Of a DNA stretch of 64,000 bases, positions 48,588 to 62,400 are shown in pieces. Position 1 is the stretch's first letter; the number at the start of each line of letters is the position of its first letter. A program made the translations under genes and the position numbers. A model generated the notes under the pieces. It had not been told where the DNA came from and made no database searches. It was given only the letters and a program-made list of their open reading frames with translations. Location of the stretch: positions 1,390,537,863 through 1,390,601,862 of the forward strand of contig OY856410.1 in the NCBI GenBank assembly GCA_963693085.1, written 5' to 3'. This DNA comes from Alisma plantago-aquatica. Taxonomy: Eukaryota > Streptophyta > Magnoliopsida > Alismatales > Alismataceae.

Positions 48588-50702
48588 TGTGTCATCCCCG
48601 AATTATCTAAAACATAATCTGATGTGTGATGTCCAAATTGAAACCCTCACCTAAGTGAGAATCCCAATTTAAACACCCCACACTAGGCTAAGAAGAATAA
48701 AATCAGAGGAATTCAGAAGGAAACAATCAGTAGCACATGCACATGAACAATAATAAAACCATACAATACAAGTTCACCATTCAACATATAATTACATAAT
48801 GATTTTTTTACAACATTTGATATTACACATTGAATAGCAAACTTTTTCATATACATGTACTATTACTAAACAACAATATCTTAAGACAACATGTCCACAT
48901 GTACATCATCTCGCCACACAACTCTCAACTATCATGGATCTTCAAGATCACATATCTACAACCTAAACAAAGGATTACATGTGGTACACGTCAGTACAAT
49001 ATTCAAGAATATTGTACTGAGTATGCCTACGTGTCTTTTATATACCTCTCATTACAAAGCTTGGTAATAAGATAAAACTAGAACTTGGCCGTTATAAATA
49101 AATATAAGAAAAAGCGTATACTTGCACAAAGATATTCATTAACAAAAATGTACACATATTTAAGCTCATTTTCTATTATATATCCATGCATTGACTTCCG
49201 ACAGTTTTGATGCATTCTCTTGACTCTCAAGGAGCTCAAGATTAAGGCATTTATGATCGACTACCAAAGAGTTAGATCATATGTACAATGTGACCGACTA
49301 CCAAAGAGTTAGGTCACTTCCAAGCACTATACTACCAAAGAGTTTAGTGCTTTCATATAATGGAACAAATATATTATGTTTCATGTATTTATAGCCATAA
49401 GTACGGAAAATAAAGCAACATATCATGCAAGAACAACCATTTCATCCAATATCATATGCCAAGTATTTACTAGACATATAACATAAGCATATTGTATAAT
49501 AAGCCAAGTAAGAGGTAATGGTGTACCTTGATCAAGACATCCTAATCAAATATTCTTCATGTCATCTATATCTTGTTCAAACCATGATTAAGAAAAGACC
49601 TCATACTATCATCAGATTCTCATCAACTTAGCCCTAGTTATATCCATTTTAGGGTTTGACTTTACTCATTGGATATACTCCTTTTTACTTGTATTCTTGT
49701 CTTGTAATTATCTTACTAAAAATCATGTTCCATTTTATGGTTCATTATCTGAACATTAGGTTCCATATTCATTTTTATGCACATATTAACCCTAGTTTAT
49801 ATACATTATTCAAATTAGGGTTGCAACCCATGTATGAAAGGTCATCTTCATATAACATAGATTTCATGTATAGAATTGATCTCAGATTTACATATTATTT
49901 TCTAGTTACTGATATGAGGGTTTTCCATGAATTTCATCATTTATTGAGCACGTATGCATTAATTGCATTTTATTTAGGGTTATTAGCCCTAGATAGACAT
50001 TCTAAGAAAATTATATGATTATGTATCATAACATGATCCTATCTGATGTCACATGGGTCGTAAAACACATTTAAGAGCTACTGATTCATTCTCATAATTT
50101 TAGGTCTTCATTTGATATTTATTATCCATCAAATAAGCACAATACACCTTACAAGATATCACTAATATTAGTTTATCAAAATCCTATTATTAAAATTTCA
50201 TTTGTTCTACTTACTTTTCTGAGAATTTTGGTATATTACTTATATTTTTCTGATCATCGAGCTAATTTCTACGAATTATTCAAGAACTAAGAATTTTTTG
50301 ATTAATTACCTTTTTGGACGAATGGTGTGTCGCCACATGGCCATTTTGGTTCCACAGCTCTTGCCTGGGCCGGCCGGTCTATGCGCCTAGACTAGGTCCG
50401 CGTCCCTCTTTCTTTCTCTCTCGTAGTTCAGGTCACGAGTCACAGGTTGCTTTACGCGGCTCCCTTGCTCTCAGCAACGCAGCCGCCTCCACGGCTGGGT
50501 CTCCGATGGTTGGCTCGATTCTAAGATCTGGACCCAGTACGACTTGCATTCTCAATCAAGCATATGAGTGTCCACGAGACTCATTCTCATAGCCACCACC
50601 GCGAGGAACACCCTTGGTCAGGAACGACCTGTCGTTGGGAGAGGTATCTCCGGTGAGGGAAGTCTCTGACACTATGTCTAGCTTAGATGGGGTTGTGCCC
50701 TG
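48588..50702 (-). repeat. LARD-B LTR 2, first piece
   Basis: Starts TGTGTCATCCCCG and is homologous to LTR 1, including the unoccupied LARD-A target site at about 49190. It ends at CCCTG, the left target duplication of the solo LTR. Confidence 0.85.
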
Positions 50703-51270
50703 TGTAAGGACCCTGACCTTCGTTTTGAGCTTACCCTGTTTGTTTTGCCTAAACCTGGTGCTTGGTTGCTTGCTAATCACCTTTAGTGGTGATTAGGGTT
50801 TGCTTGTGCTTTGTTGAGAGTTGGAGGTGCTACTTGCAAAATAACCTAAGATAGGGTTGAAGAGCAAGTTTGTCACCTTGAGAGATGTCTTTCTCTCTCT
50901 TTGCTTCCTCTAGGGTTGAGAGGAAGGTTTGGGCTCATGCCTTGGGTTGTCTTGGGCTTGGTTGAGCTCTTTTGGGCCTTGTTTTCCCTTGTTTGGGCCT
51001 TGCCTTTCTTGTTTGAGCCCTGTATCGGGCAAGGGTGCCTTGTGTCGTCCATGGGGTATCACCCATGGGGTGTATCAGCCATGGAGGAGTAGTGTGTCGG
51101 CCTTTGACCTTTGTTGACCTCCTTGCCTTGGTTGTGTCACCCTAGCTTGGACATGTGGCCGATCCTTGGTTGAGTTGTGGCATGACAGGTGCATGTGTTT
51201 TGCAAGGTGGTGGAACGTGTGGACAAGTGTCCCTTGGTAAGGTGACACCTTGCCTTGGTCTAACCTTGAC

Positions 51271-51279
51271 CCCCATCTA
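51271..51279 (+). promoter_or_regulatory. Solo LTR TATA-like box
   Basis: CCATCTATATATGTC about 570 bp after the LTR start. The similar motifs and distances in the reverse LTRs ending at 2324 and 20790 support a common promoter position. Confidence 0.45.
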
Positions 51280-52029
51280 TATATGTCTTTCCTTTCTCTT
51301 CCTTAGGAACCCTTTAGCTCTTTGTTTCTCCTCTCTTCCTTGGTGCACGATACACCTACCCTTTGGAGAAAGTTGGTGGCTGATCCTTCTCCCTTGGTGG
51401 TGATCCCTTCTTCTTCCTTTACCTTGGTGGCCAAACCCTAGGTGGGTCTTGTCCTTTGGTAAGCATCTTCCCTCTCTCCTTAGCATCTTCTTCTCCATCC
51501 TGCCTACTCCTCGGCCATGGTGGTTATGCTTCTTGTTCCTTTTCTTGAGGTGGCCGAAGCGGTGTGCTTGGAGCTAGGAGCTAGAAGCTTGGAGTTTTGG
51601 AGCTTGAGGAGTTTTCTTAAGGCGGGTTACATAACTTCTAACCCTAGCTATACTACTTTCCCTATGTTGCATGTTTCATATATGTTGACAATCGGCCATG
51701 CATGTATGTTTCTTATTCTAGAACATGTTGTTGATCTTATGGATTTTATGAGCATGATGTTGGTGTTGTTGTTGTTGATGATGGGTTATATGCCTTTACA
51801 CCTAGTTGGCTGAACCATAGTTGAGGATTTATTTGGTAGCAACACTCCTTTCTCTCTTTGGTCTAGAGAAGTGAGTTTGAGATCTAGTAATATGGGAAAT
51901 ACCCCTCTCTCGTTTAAGTTGAGAGGTGAGCTTATATTCTAGTTGCTTGGGCAATACCCTCCTCTCACCATGGATTTGAGAGGTGAGCTTTTGATGACCT
52001 ATGTTGAGGTTGGATCCTTGTGGTTGCCC

Positions 52030-52960
52030 GATTTGTGAAAGAGGTTGTGCAACACCCCTCTCTCTTGGTTGTTGAGAGGTGAGCCAACCTTCTTGATCAA
52101 TTCGAGTTTAATGCCCTTGTGCTTGAGGTTGAAGACGACCTTGTTGGGTTGTGTCTTGCACGATATGGATTTGGAGTTAATGCTGCCTGATAACCTTCTT
52201 GTCTTGGGTTGTACCTCTGGCCGATACCCATGTGTGCTTGGGCTTTATGGGTTGTTGAGTGCCCTGCCCGATACACCTTTGTGAGATAGTTTACCTTGGT
52301 TCCCGATATCTCTTATCCACCCTAGAGTTAGGGTTTGGGCGACTTGGTTGCTAAACCCTTGGATGGGCATCTTGATCGATTTGAAGCCTCAACCCAAGCT
52401 TGGGCATTAGTGCTGCTTTAGGCGACAAGAGTTGTCTGCCCTTAATGCATGATATGTCCTTGAGGTGTAATCCTTGGTAGATAAGCTTGCTTGGGTGATC
52501 CTTGTATCCATGGACGATATGCCTAGTTGAAGCTTAGTTGGTGCCCGTTATGGTCCCCTGGTCGATACCCTTGGTGGAGTTGATAGATGGGCAATATACC
52601 CTTGCTGAGATGTTGCCCGATATCCTCCTTAAGGTTAAGTCTTGGATGACACACCAAGTAGAGAGGGTGCTCGATGCACTCCCTTGCCTTAGGGTGGTCT
52701 TGGCCGATAGACTTTGATAGCTTGGTACCCGGCGCAACCTTGGCTGTTATCCTTGATAAGCTTGGATGATATGGTTTCATGCCCTACATGCCAACCCTAG
52801 GATGTTGACCATTATGATGCTGGCCATGCACGACACCTTTCTTGGGCATCATGGTTACCCTGGTTGATAGGGTTAACTCTCAGATGATGCTAGAAGGTTG
52901 CATGATAGGGGCGCCTTGGGTGACACCCCTTTGGCCGATATGGCTTATGTTGAAGGTTAG
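52030..52960. repeat. Iterated (G/C)CCGATAT phrases
   Basis: About a dozen variants of TTGGCCGATATNCC occur: GGCCGATACCC, GCCCGATACACC, TTCCCGATATCTC, GACGATATGCC, GGTCGATACCC, GGCAATATACCC, GCCCGATATCC, GGCCGATATGGC. They sit in a G/T-rich context with TTGGGC and CTTGGTTG. Spacing is irregular. GAGAGGTGAGC(T/C) is a second phrase repeated at about 51920-52085. Confidence 0.7.
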
Positions 52961-53164
52961 CCTGACAGTGGAACCTAACCCTAACCCTAGCTTGGTGCAC
53001 GTTAGACCCTTGGCCCATAGCCATGGTAGTGCTACACGTTATGACCTCGTGGATGGCTTCCCGACACCATGAGTGTTAGTGGAACCTTGGTGCATGTTAG
53101 AGGATGTAGAGTGTTTGGTTGGTATGGTGGTGAGTTGCTTTAGGGTTTGGAATCCTAGCTGGTA

Positions 53165-53180
53165 CCCCCCCCCCCCCCCC
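53165..53180 (+). repeat. Homopolymer run of 16 C
   Basis: Uninterrupted C run in the solo LTR, between GGTA and TTAGG. Its exact length is likely to vary and to be error-prone in sequencing. Confidence 0.9.
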
Positions 53181-55076
53181 TTAGGTGAGGGTTGGCGCTG
53201 CTCGCCATACCTGTAGTGAGGGTTGCAGGAGTTTTGGTGAGGGTTCTGATAACCCAGAATGTATATAGTTGATGGTTCTCTTTTAATAATGATAACACAA
53301 GTGACATGATGTAATCACCTTGCATCTGCAAACATGATGATGAGATATAATGATAGGTTGTGAACCAGGAAGCTTGGAAGCTTATGATGTTTCTTTACAT
53401 GTTGATATAACACATGCATATGGTCACACGTATAAGGCATAATATATTCCCATGATTGATTATAATTTTATGAATGATAAAGCTTGTGTAATACTTGATA
53501 GCATGATCATTCTGTTAATCCATGATGGTTTCAATAATCTCTGCAAATGTGAATACTAACCATGCAGGTATTTCATATGGATTCATAGCCTGGTAAGAGC
53601 TATGAGATATATGTGCTTTGACTATCACAATGTGATGATAATCCTTGTAAATAAAGTAACAAGTTGATAGGTCTGAGGACCTGATATGAGGTTGAGTGCC
53701 TAGTTGAGGTGTTATCCTCTGATGATGAGATAAGGGATGCGTTTCCAGGATGTTGATGCATGATTGTGATGCCTTGAGAGGCAATGGTTGATATCATGAG
53801 GGATTGAGGTCCCAAGATAGTATATTGATGGAAACAGTTATGTAATTCTATAAGGATATGTTTATACATTGTTTTGCCTAAACAATTGTCTTAAAATATA
53901 CTAATCAATTACAGATGAACATATCATGTAGTTTTCCCTGGCCATAGACCCATTACCGTCAGTAATTGGTGATGGTGAAACAGGTTTATCCTGTGGGATT
54001 GCCTGGAGCGTATATTGTTGAATATGCGGGGTTTCCCCTAGCCTAAAATAGGTGGGTTAAGTGCAACTGTGGTTGCAGACTCGGGATGTATGGAGCATGG
54101 TGAACAGACCCACGACTTAGGATATGTGATGATGAGCATGATGCGTTCATGGCTCGGATGTATATACTAGCACCTATGATGAGGTTAGCTAGAGATGGGT
54201 AGCTTGCAGAGCCAACCTAGAGGCTGAGGTCTATAAGCATAAGACTGCGGTCTTGCTTGATGATTCGTGTACTAACCACGAGAAGGTGAGGTCATGGAGT
54301 CCGGATCTCCTTAGACCTTGTATGGCACCGGATTGGGCTTCGCAGCCAATGGTTAGAGTTGAGCAGGGAAGAATCACTTCCTCAGGGCATAATAAAAACT
54401 TAATCCAGCCGAAGAAATACATCCTACTTAGAGAGAAACACGGAACATTGATTGAGGCCTTGCTAGCACAGCTGATCTAGTTACACCTTGCAGATATGTG
54501 TACGATCCTTATATCTTGTGATAAGTTCTTATAAAGCTTATCTTGTCAATCATGTTCCATAAAGAAATACTTGGTAATATGTCTCCCGAATATCTTGGTA
54601 AGCTTGATGGTATTAATAGCTTTGCTCAGTATACTGCTCTTGTTATACGCGTATTCAGTTATTTGTTGTTATCTACTTTATCCTTTGAGGTTTTATAGTT
54701 GCGGCAGGGAGTTATGTTTCTCGCTGGGACTGTGTGTCTCACCCTGCTGGTTTACACCCTTTTTAGGTGATCGATCTAGATGTGGTGATGGTCGTGAGGT
54801 TGCGGCCGAGCAGCAAGAAGAGCAGTAGAAGGCAAGAGATGGACATGCTGCTGTTTTGGTGGTTTTGTAGTAGAGTCCTAGAGTCATCCCTGTACTCTCG
54901 GGCCCTTGGAAGTGTTTTGACAACGTTTCTTGATGTTTAGCTGTTGTAATTTTTGTATACCCTACTACTGGCCGTACGTGGCTGTTCTGTATGTATAAAC
55001 AGGTGATGAACTAATATGCGCTGTAGCGACAGTGGGTGACTTTAAGTGGTGAACATATCTGATAGGTGATCTTGAA

Positions 55077-55207
<131 letters not shown>

Positions 55208-55358
55208 CCTGATCTTCTTCCAGGGCCTGGTTGCAAATGTTCTGTATGTATGCTTTCCGCAATTGGTTTTAATTAACCCGTGTTTTCGGTAATATATGGT
55301 TCCATGCATTTTCGCGTGTAATCTTATTGTCTGTGTGATGGCGGGGTGTCACACCCTG

Positions 55359-56358
55359 GCTTCTTGGTAGACGACCTGTTTGTCTAGCGGATGTGGAGGG
55401 ACCTGCCTCCCATCATCGCTTCACGTGAACGAGAGCCCAAACAAATGCCCAACCAGTGTGAGCGCTGCCTCCGATCCCCCTGGGCGTCGTTCCTGCTTCG
55501 ACTGCTTTTGAAGGGGGTAGAAGACAATACCTTCCTCCAAGAACTCCTTAGTTTCCCTCTACTGCACTCCAACTCTCTTCTTTCTCTGTCCCCTACCTTG
55601 CACCTGAAATCCAGTGGAAAGGGGCAAGCGGCGATGGGGGTTGGATATCAGTCTCCCTTCACTTACACGACCAAAATAACAAGTCATAACGAAGCTGTGA
55701 TGTGGTGAGGATCAACAATGGTTGGTGATCGCTTCTCAGCCCACATTCAACGACGTGGGGTACTACATAATGATTTGAGAATAACGAGTCTACTACCATG
55801 TTCTCAGCCCACTGTTTACCATTAATGATGTGTGAAGTGATATAGTCGGATGTCCGATTACATCTAAGGCTCACGATGAGATCTCGTGAAGGCTGATCCG
55901 TGGCTCATGCCATAGCTACAACCACTTAACCAAACTATGGGTATCACAACTCATGGATGAAAGATAATAGACCTTGATGTACATCAAAAAGCACATGATC
56001 ACTATAATCATACCTACATAACTCCGTATAGGAGTTAACATCAAAATTTATGGAACTTTAAACATATCTTTTTATCACCCCTGCAACATCTCACCCAATC
56101 TTGGTCCCAAGACTAATTTATTTGACCGTTCAATTAAACACTTCAAAAGTCATATACTTAGGGATCTGAATCATGATGTCCACATATATTAACACTCCAA
56201 ATTTTACCAAAACACGTAAAAACTCTCAAAACAACTCAACATGCATGAATTCTCTTATGTCATTGTACATTTAAGGATTCTAAAAGTCCACTCTGTCACA
56301 TCCTACACACCTTAAGAGAAATTTCATCCTCGAAATTAAGCCAAAAACCAGTCCATCA
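55359..56358 (-). repeat. LARD-B LTR 2, second piece
   Basis: Continues LTR 2 after the solo LTR and is homologous to 45250-46284. It carries one 60-bp PPT-type unit (from 56297) and ends CCATCA before CTGTTCT, the right flank of the whole complex. Confidence 0.85.
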
Positions 56359-56365
56359 CTGTTCT

Positions 56366-57860
56366 TGTTTGCTTGAACAATAGTGATTGTGTGAATGTTT
56401 CAACTATATCCACATATCCATGTTGCACCATCTTCACGTGTAACCACATCAATGGTTGCTTTTATTTCACTCCAAGTGACATAAATATTTAGCTTAAATT
56501 CTCCTTTTAGTGGCCATTTCCAGCATTGTGCTAGGATAGATATGGATCTTTCATCTTCTTTAGCCTAGCCTTTAGTCAACATCTCATATTCCTTGATAAA
56601 GTAGCTCACTTGGTGACTTGTAATATTGATAATCTTCTCAAATATTTGACTATTCCTACATATCCGGATATAGCGACATGCTATTAAAAAAATAGATCTA
56701 TGGTGATCATTTATATTTCGATTAAACTTAAACCAATCAAAAGCATCATGCCATAGAACAATGTTGGGTTATTATTAGGAATAAGAATATCCAAATAATT
56801 CTTTGCATGCTATCCATCTCATAGGGCATGTAGTGTTGTTTCCTCTTCTCTCTCACATCTTATACACATACCAACAACAATTAGGTGTTTGGTTATTATA
56901 TTGGGATTTGTGAGGATTGCATTGTGATTTACAGTCCACATGGATATTATATCCATTCCTACACCTTGGATCTTTAAATGTTTATCTACTCGCCATCGCA
57001 CCTGATATCTCTTAATTCTACGAGACATTTGTAGGATAATTCAGTTGTGAAGTCCCCGTTCTAGGTATGCATCCAGAATTTAATGTCCTCCTCATAGTTG
57101 AACCTCAATAATCTCAATTTCAACATGGACTAGATCATCAACTCTGACAACCACTCTACTAAAAGTCTCTATTCAATCACCATCCACATCTAAGACACTA
57201 TGAACCTATAAGTCCAACACGTCCTGTGGTATAGCCTTGGTGACATAGTTCTTCATTATTTCCCCAATGTCTCCACCACCTATCAGTTCATAAAATGGAC
57301 TTTCACACTCATGGTGATGAGATAAGAGTTATAATTGATATTATTATTACATTGAAATGTATATCATCCTAGTCTTGAGCAATAGATGCTCTATGTACAA
57401 TCGAACATATTATATCTCTTCTTTAGCCCTTGACACTGATGTGTGTTTCTATTGACGACATTCTTCAAAGATTTTTTAAGAAGTAGGGCCTTATACATCT
57501 CTCATACTTTTCACCACTAACCATCTTCTTATGTTACTAGTGCTTTGTCCCACAACAACAGAGACAACGAGTGAGTTTTATGATTTCTACATCATATGAA
57601 ACTCATTCTGGTGTCATCAAGTCTGTCGTAGAGGCTTAGTGGAAGGACTAATATTTACATTACTTAGGACAAAATAGCAGTTAAAGTATCCCTAGACATA
57701 CATACCCTTCCTGAAAGTGAAAACCATATTGATGACCACACATTGATCCATGTAGACACTTACTTGGGCATCCCTTTGATTCAATAAGGGAGAACCCATT
57801 ATAATTTATAGGTTTGTTAATTTAAATTCTTACATTAAGTAATCAAAATAGATTTTTTGT
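56366..57860 (-). pseudogene. LINE RT C-terminus, zf-RVT and RNase H start
   Basis: Reading leftwards from about 57860: VKSMRDVYKALLLKKSLKN near 57500, the block after the RT palm of plant LINEs, in mixed frames. Then FWMHT with FTTELSYK near 57070, and the zf-RVT region in the open piece 57028-56819 (IVVGMCIRCEREEETTLHAL), with CxxC and the HAL motif. RNase H begins near 56510 with WKWPPKGE-like sequence in broken frames and stops at 56366, where LARD-B enters. The 5' part of the LINE is missing. Confidence 0.7.
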
Positions 57861-57863
57861 TGG

Positions 57864-58769
57864 CACTAGAACATGTGGAATTTGACATTGGTTACCAATG
57901 GTCTATAGTGTCAGTTTTCGGCAACAATTACGTGGGTGATGATGCACATAGACGTTTACAACATCAGCTTCCAAGGAAGAGGAAACCAACACAAAAACAC
58001 TGCAGTGGTTCTTGAAAATGACTTTTAGGATAATAAACACCGAGGAAACACTTGCCTATTATCAAGTTTTTTCTAATTAGATTTTTTTTTAGGAATGTTT
58101 TTTTCTAATTAGAAAACTTGTAACATCAGTGACATTTGAAAAATGACAATGTAATAATGTTATGACAATGTTATTGAGACAAAATTGACACAGTGGCAAG
58201 ATTAAATTTATATTGCCAAAAATTTTTAGCGTCATTGGGTTTGTGAGGAAACTAACATTGAATTATTTTGACATCAATTATGGAACAAAATTGAGGTATT
58301 ATGATGTCTAATTAGTTAGTTAGTTAGTTTACTATTAAGATTGCTAAGTAATAATCATTTTGTGTTGCAAAACTGACGTAACAATATTGTACATCAAATT
58401 TATACTAATAACTGATGTTAAAATTTGTATTTATGAACAGTAGGTTTGCAGACCTATTTCTTGGGTGTTTAACAGGATGCAAAACCTATTGTTCTAATGA
58501 ATAACATGTACCATCATGTGTTCATCTTAAGAATAAGGTAATTTCAACCTTGCAAAACCTATAATAACAAACACATATATACACATCCACATCCACATAC
58601 ACGTTCATATCCTAATATTTAATTTCCCAATTTCATTCCTATACATATGATTAAAACATACTTCTCTTTGCACATTCATTCACTATTTGTACATATGCAT
58701 TCCCATTCACATCTTTAATTGTCCCATTGATGTGAAGTAAATTCAACATCACTTTTTTTGGAAATAGTG
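57864..58769. mobile_element. Possible CACTA-like non-autonomous fragment
   Basis: Begins CACTAGAACATGTGG and ends CCAAAAA-type sequence in reverse complement with CACTA (TAGTG at 58765-58769). Inside, ACATCAGT/AACTGATGT-like motifs recur in both orientations (about 57908, 57962, 58122, 58372, 58411), as in CACTA subterminal regions. The terminal repeats match only at CACTA, and no 3-bp duplication is visible. It sits between two LINE fragments of opposite orientation. A TTAG microsatellite lies at 58311-58328. Confidence 0.3.
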
Positions 58770-58775
58770 GATATG

Positions 58776-59449
58776 TATTGCCAAAAAGATACATATTCTA
58801 GCATCTTATCAAGTGTTACTAACAAAGTGAATGCCTGGTCCTCCTGATGCTTGTCTATAGCAGGCACAGTTTATATCACAAAAGCTACAATGTTGGCTAT
58901 GCCCACTTATGTTATATAGACAACAATCCTTCCTTTGAAGCTCTATGACAGGGTTGATAGTATGATACAGAGATTTATTTTGGGAGGTAACAATAAGATG
59001 ACCCCCATGTCACTATTTGCATGGAACAAAGTGACCATATCGAAGGCTAACGATGGCCTGGGGCTGAAAATGATGAGGGACTGGAATGAGGCGTTATTAC
59101 TCAAGAACTCCTGGAATCTTCTGAGCGGTAGGGGGACGTTGCGGTGTGAAGGCCTGAGAAGCAGATTCAATACGTACAATAGAAAGAGACTACTGACAAT
59201 GTCTAGGATTTCCAAAAATTCCTTCAAAACAAAAGTTACCAAATTCAAGTTCAAAGCGGGAGGAATACCAAAGCGGGAGGAATACCAACTTTTAGAATGA
59301 TCCCTGGGTATGTCTTGGTATGGCGTTGAAGGATCAAGTATCAAAACCCATCCCACAGGAGCTGTAGGACCTGACAGTGGGAAGCGTTATAGATCTGCAA
59401 TGTTCGTGGGATGAAAAATTCCTAAGAAATAGGTTGCCGGATTCATTGG
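58776..59449 (+). pseudogene. LINE RT C-terminal part
   Basis: LSIAGTVYITKATMLAMPTY near 58851 matches the LSFAGRVTLIKSVL..LP.Y block. The open stretch 58935-59300 has RVDSMIQRFILGGNN, then LGLKMMRDWNEALLLKNSWN, the classic (R)NFLWGG and GLGLRxxxxxNxALLxKxxW blocks. The 3' part reads VIDLQCSWDEKFLRNRLPDS and stops at the insertion. AAGCGGGAGGAATACCA is duplicated in tandem near 59257 and 59273. Confidence 0.8.
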
Positions 59450-62400
59450 TGTGATAGATTGGATTTTTGACTTAATTTCGAGGACACAATTTCTTTTAAG
59501 ACGTATATGATGTGACATACTGGATTTTTGACTTGATTTCGAGGACAAACTATCTTTTAAGGTATGTAGGATTTGATGGAGTGGAATTTTAAAAATCCTT
59601 AAATGTCTTGTGACATAAGTGAAGTCAAGCATGTGAGTTGTTTGAGAGTCTCAAGCATTTTGTCAATGTTTGGATGTCAAATGATATTTGTATCATGATT
59701 AAGACCCCTACATTTAATGTCTATTGAGGAATTTAGTTGACAAGTCAAATAGATGAGCTTTGTCAACAAATTTGTGTATAATGTAGCTTGATAGGTAGTA
59801 AAGCTATAATTAATATTTGGTGACAATTGGAGGTTCCTAGAGGAAGTTATTTAGGTTTGAAATTTGTGAAATGATGTGTTTTTTTTGGTGAAATATAGAC
59901 ATAAGTTTAATAACTTGAGCCTAAGTTAGGCTGTGTCATGCCCATGTATCCTTGACTGGGTTGCATGGCCAATTTATGGCCTTGGATCTCAAATATGTGG
60001 TTGTGGCCTTTAAGAATGAGGTGCCACAGATTGACATAGTGAGGGGGATGTTTCGAGTCCTTACATGAGATCTGACGGTCAATACATCTTCTTCTATCTT
60101 GCGGTTAGAAGATGATTGTGGGTGGTGACCATCCACATCATCGACGATGAGATCATGGGGTAAAGCATGATTTGGACCGTGCGGTTGGTTTCATCTGGCC
60201 ACCAGTGTTTTAATGAGCCTTCATTTGGTGAGTGTAGGCGTAAGAGTAGAGAGAACAAACTCCTCACCTCCTCTTGGTCTCCACCGTAGCTAGCTGGGGA
60301 TTTCTTGTGGTAGGGAGTGGATCCAGTAGGTAGTATGAGAGAATAGGAAGTAAGGAAAATGAAGAGGAAGGTGCTAGGAGAAGGATTCTAGAGTTTTGGT
60401 GGTTCCTATGAAGTTCCCCCATGGTTAACAAGGTCAAGTTGTTCGGAGAAGAAGATGGAATTCAGAGGACAACTAGGTCCCGACCTACACAATCATGATG
60501 TACAGGCTGATGAAATCGAGAAGGACAAGGCCTTGTGCTATGGAGACACATCAAGCGAGGGATGAACGGAGGAGAGGGAAGAGGTTGAACCCAGATGTAG
60601 TGCTTGCGAACGAAAGCAATGTTGGAAGGAGGCCTTGTGCCCCTTTACCTCCACCGCAACATCCCAGTCAACACTGATGTGGCCTGGCCATCATGGCCTT
60701 ATCTGGAGCTTTCCATCCATGTTGTGTACGTGATGCAGAGTCGGAAACTCTTATTCTGCGAGGCAAAGATCTCAGGTTCACCATGGAAACCTCATCTGCG
60801 GCGGCTTGGAGGTAGTCCTGTATTACACAGAGGAAACAGAGGCACCGCGACGGCGCAACTTGGGAAAGGGGGAAGAAGGCAGACTGATCCCAGAACCAGC
60901 TGACCCAATACAGCAAAACTAGGAGAACCAACCAAACTGGCCAGCCCAAGCGAGAAGTAGCGCAGCCCTAATGTTCCACGTGGCACATCTTGGTTGGACA
61001 AAAAAGGTAAAATCCCCATAAATGACCAGACTTTCAATAATTCGTAGAAATTAGCATGTTGATTAGAAAAATGCAAATAAGGTACCAAAATGTTCACCAA
61101 AATGAGTAGAACAACATGGAACCATAATACTAGCCTTTTTATTCTTAGAACACAATGATATCATGTAAGATTTTCTACAAATATATAATGTGTGATAAAT
61201 ATCAAATAGTGACATAAAATTATGAGAATGCATCAGTAACTCTAAAATGTGATATATAATCTATATGGTGTCAAATATGGTGATGTTTTAATATGAAATC
61301 ATGTAATTTGTATAATATGGTCAATCAGGGCTAATAAACCTAAATTGTGTTTACATATATGTTCAAGAAATACTAGAAATTATAGAGTAAGCTTATATCA
61401 TTACCTGAAACCCATAGTAAAATTATGAGATCATATTTATGCATATAAATCATGTTACATGTTAAATGATCCTAAAATGAGGAGAAAATGCTAACTGGAT
61501 TAATGAATATAACATAGGGTTAATATGTGCAAAATATGCTATGCAAGCTAATGTTCATATGATGAACCGTAATCTGGAAATGACATCAGTAAGATAATTC
61601 TAAGACAAGAATGCAAGTAATTATGTACATATCCTAATGAACTAAGCTAAACCCTAATGAACACGATTAAGGTTAAGATGATATGTAAGATGATGAGAAC
61701 CTAATGATAGTATGTGATCTTATCTTTATCAGGGTTTGACTTGGGATATAGTTGATATCAGGGATATGTGTTGATTAGGTTTGTCTTTTTTGATCAAGGT
61801 ACGTCATTACCTCTTTCTTGGCTAATTATATAATATGCTTTCATTATATGTGTAGTAAAATACTTGCATATGATATTGGACGAAATGGTTGTTCTTGTAT
61901 AATATGTTGTTTGATTTTCTATATTTACTGTTATGAACACATGAAACATAATATATATGTTTCATTATATGAAAGGACTATATCTCTTTGGTAAGCATAG
62001 TGCTAGTGAGTGATCTATCTCTTTGGTAATAAGATCACATGTACAATGATCTATCTCTTTGGTAAGCAGTTCATAAGGCCTGAATGCATCTATCCCATTG
62101 GTAGGCAAATGCACAAGCATATAATGGAAAATGAGCTTAAAACATGTGTTCACTTTTCTTAATGAAAATATCTTTATGCAAGCATATGTTTTCCTTATAT
62201 TTGTTTATTACTGCCAAGTTTTAGTTTTATCTTATTTCCAAGCTTAGTACGAGAGGCATACAAAAAGACATGTAGCCACACTCAATACAATATTCTTGAA
62301 TATTGTGCTGACGTGTACCACATGTAATCTTTTGTTTAGGTTTATGGACATATGATCTTGAAGATCCAGATAGTTGAGAGTTGTATGGCGAGCTGATGTA

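Noticed and set aside
52972..52990. Telomere-like CCTAACCCTAACCCTAG
   Set aside because: Only about two and a half units, inside the solo LTR; too short for an interstitial telomere.
60495..60949. Overlapping open frames in the family-B solo LTR as a captured gene
   Set aside because: Both strands are open in the same place, there is no domain similarity, and it lies at the position of the LTR GC-rich block.
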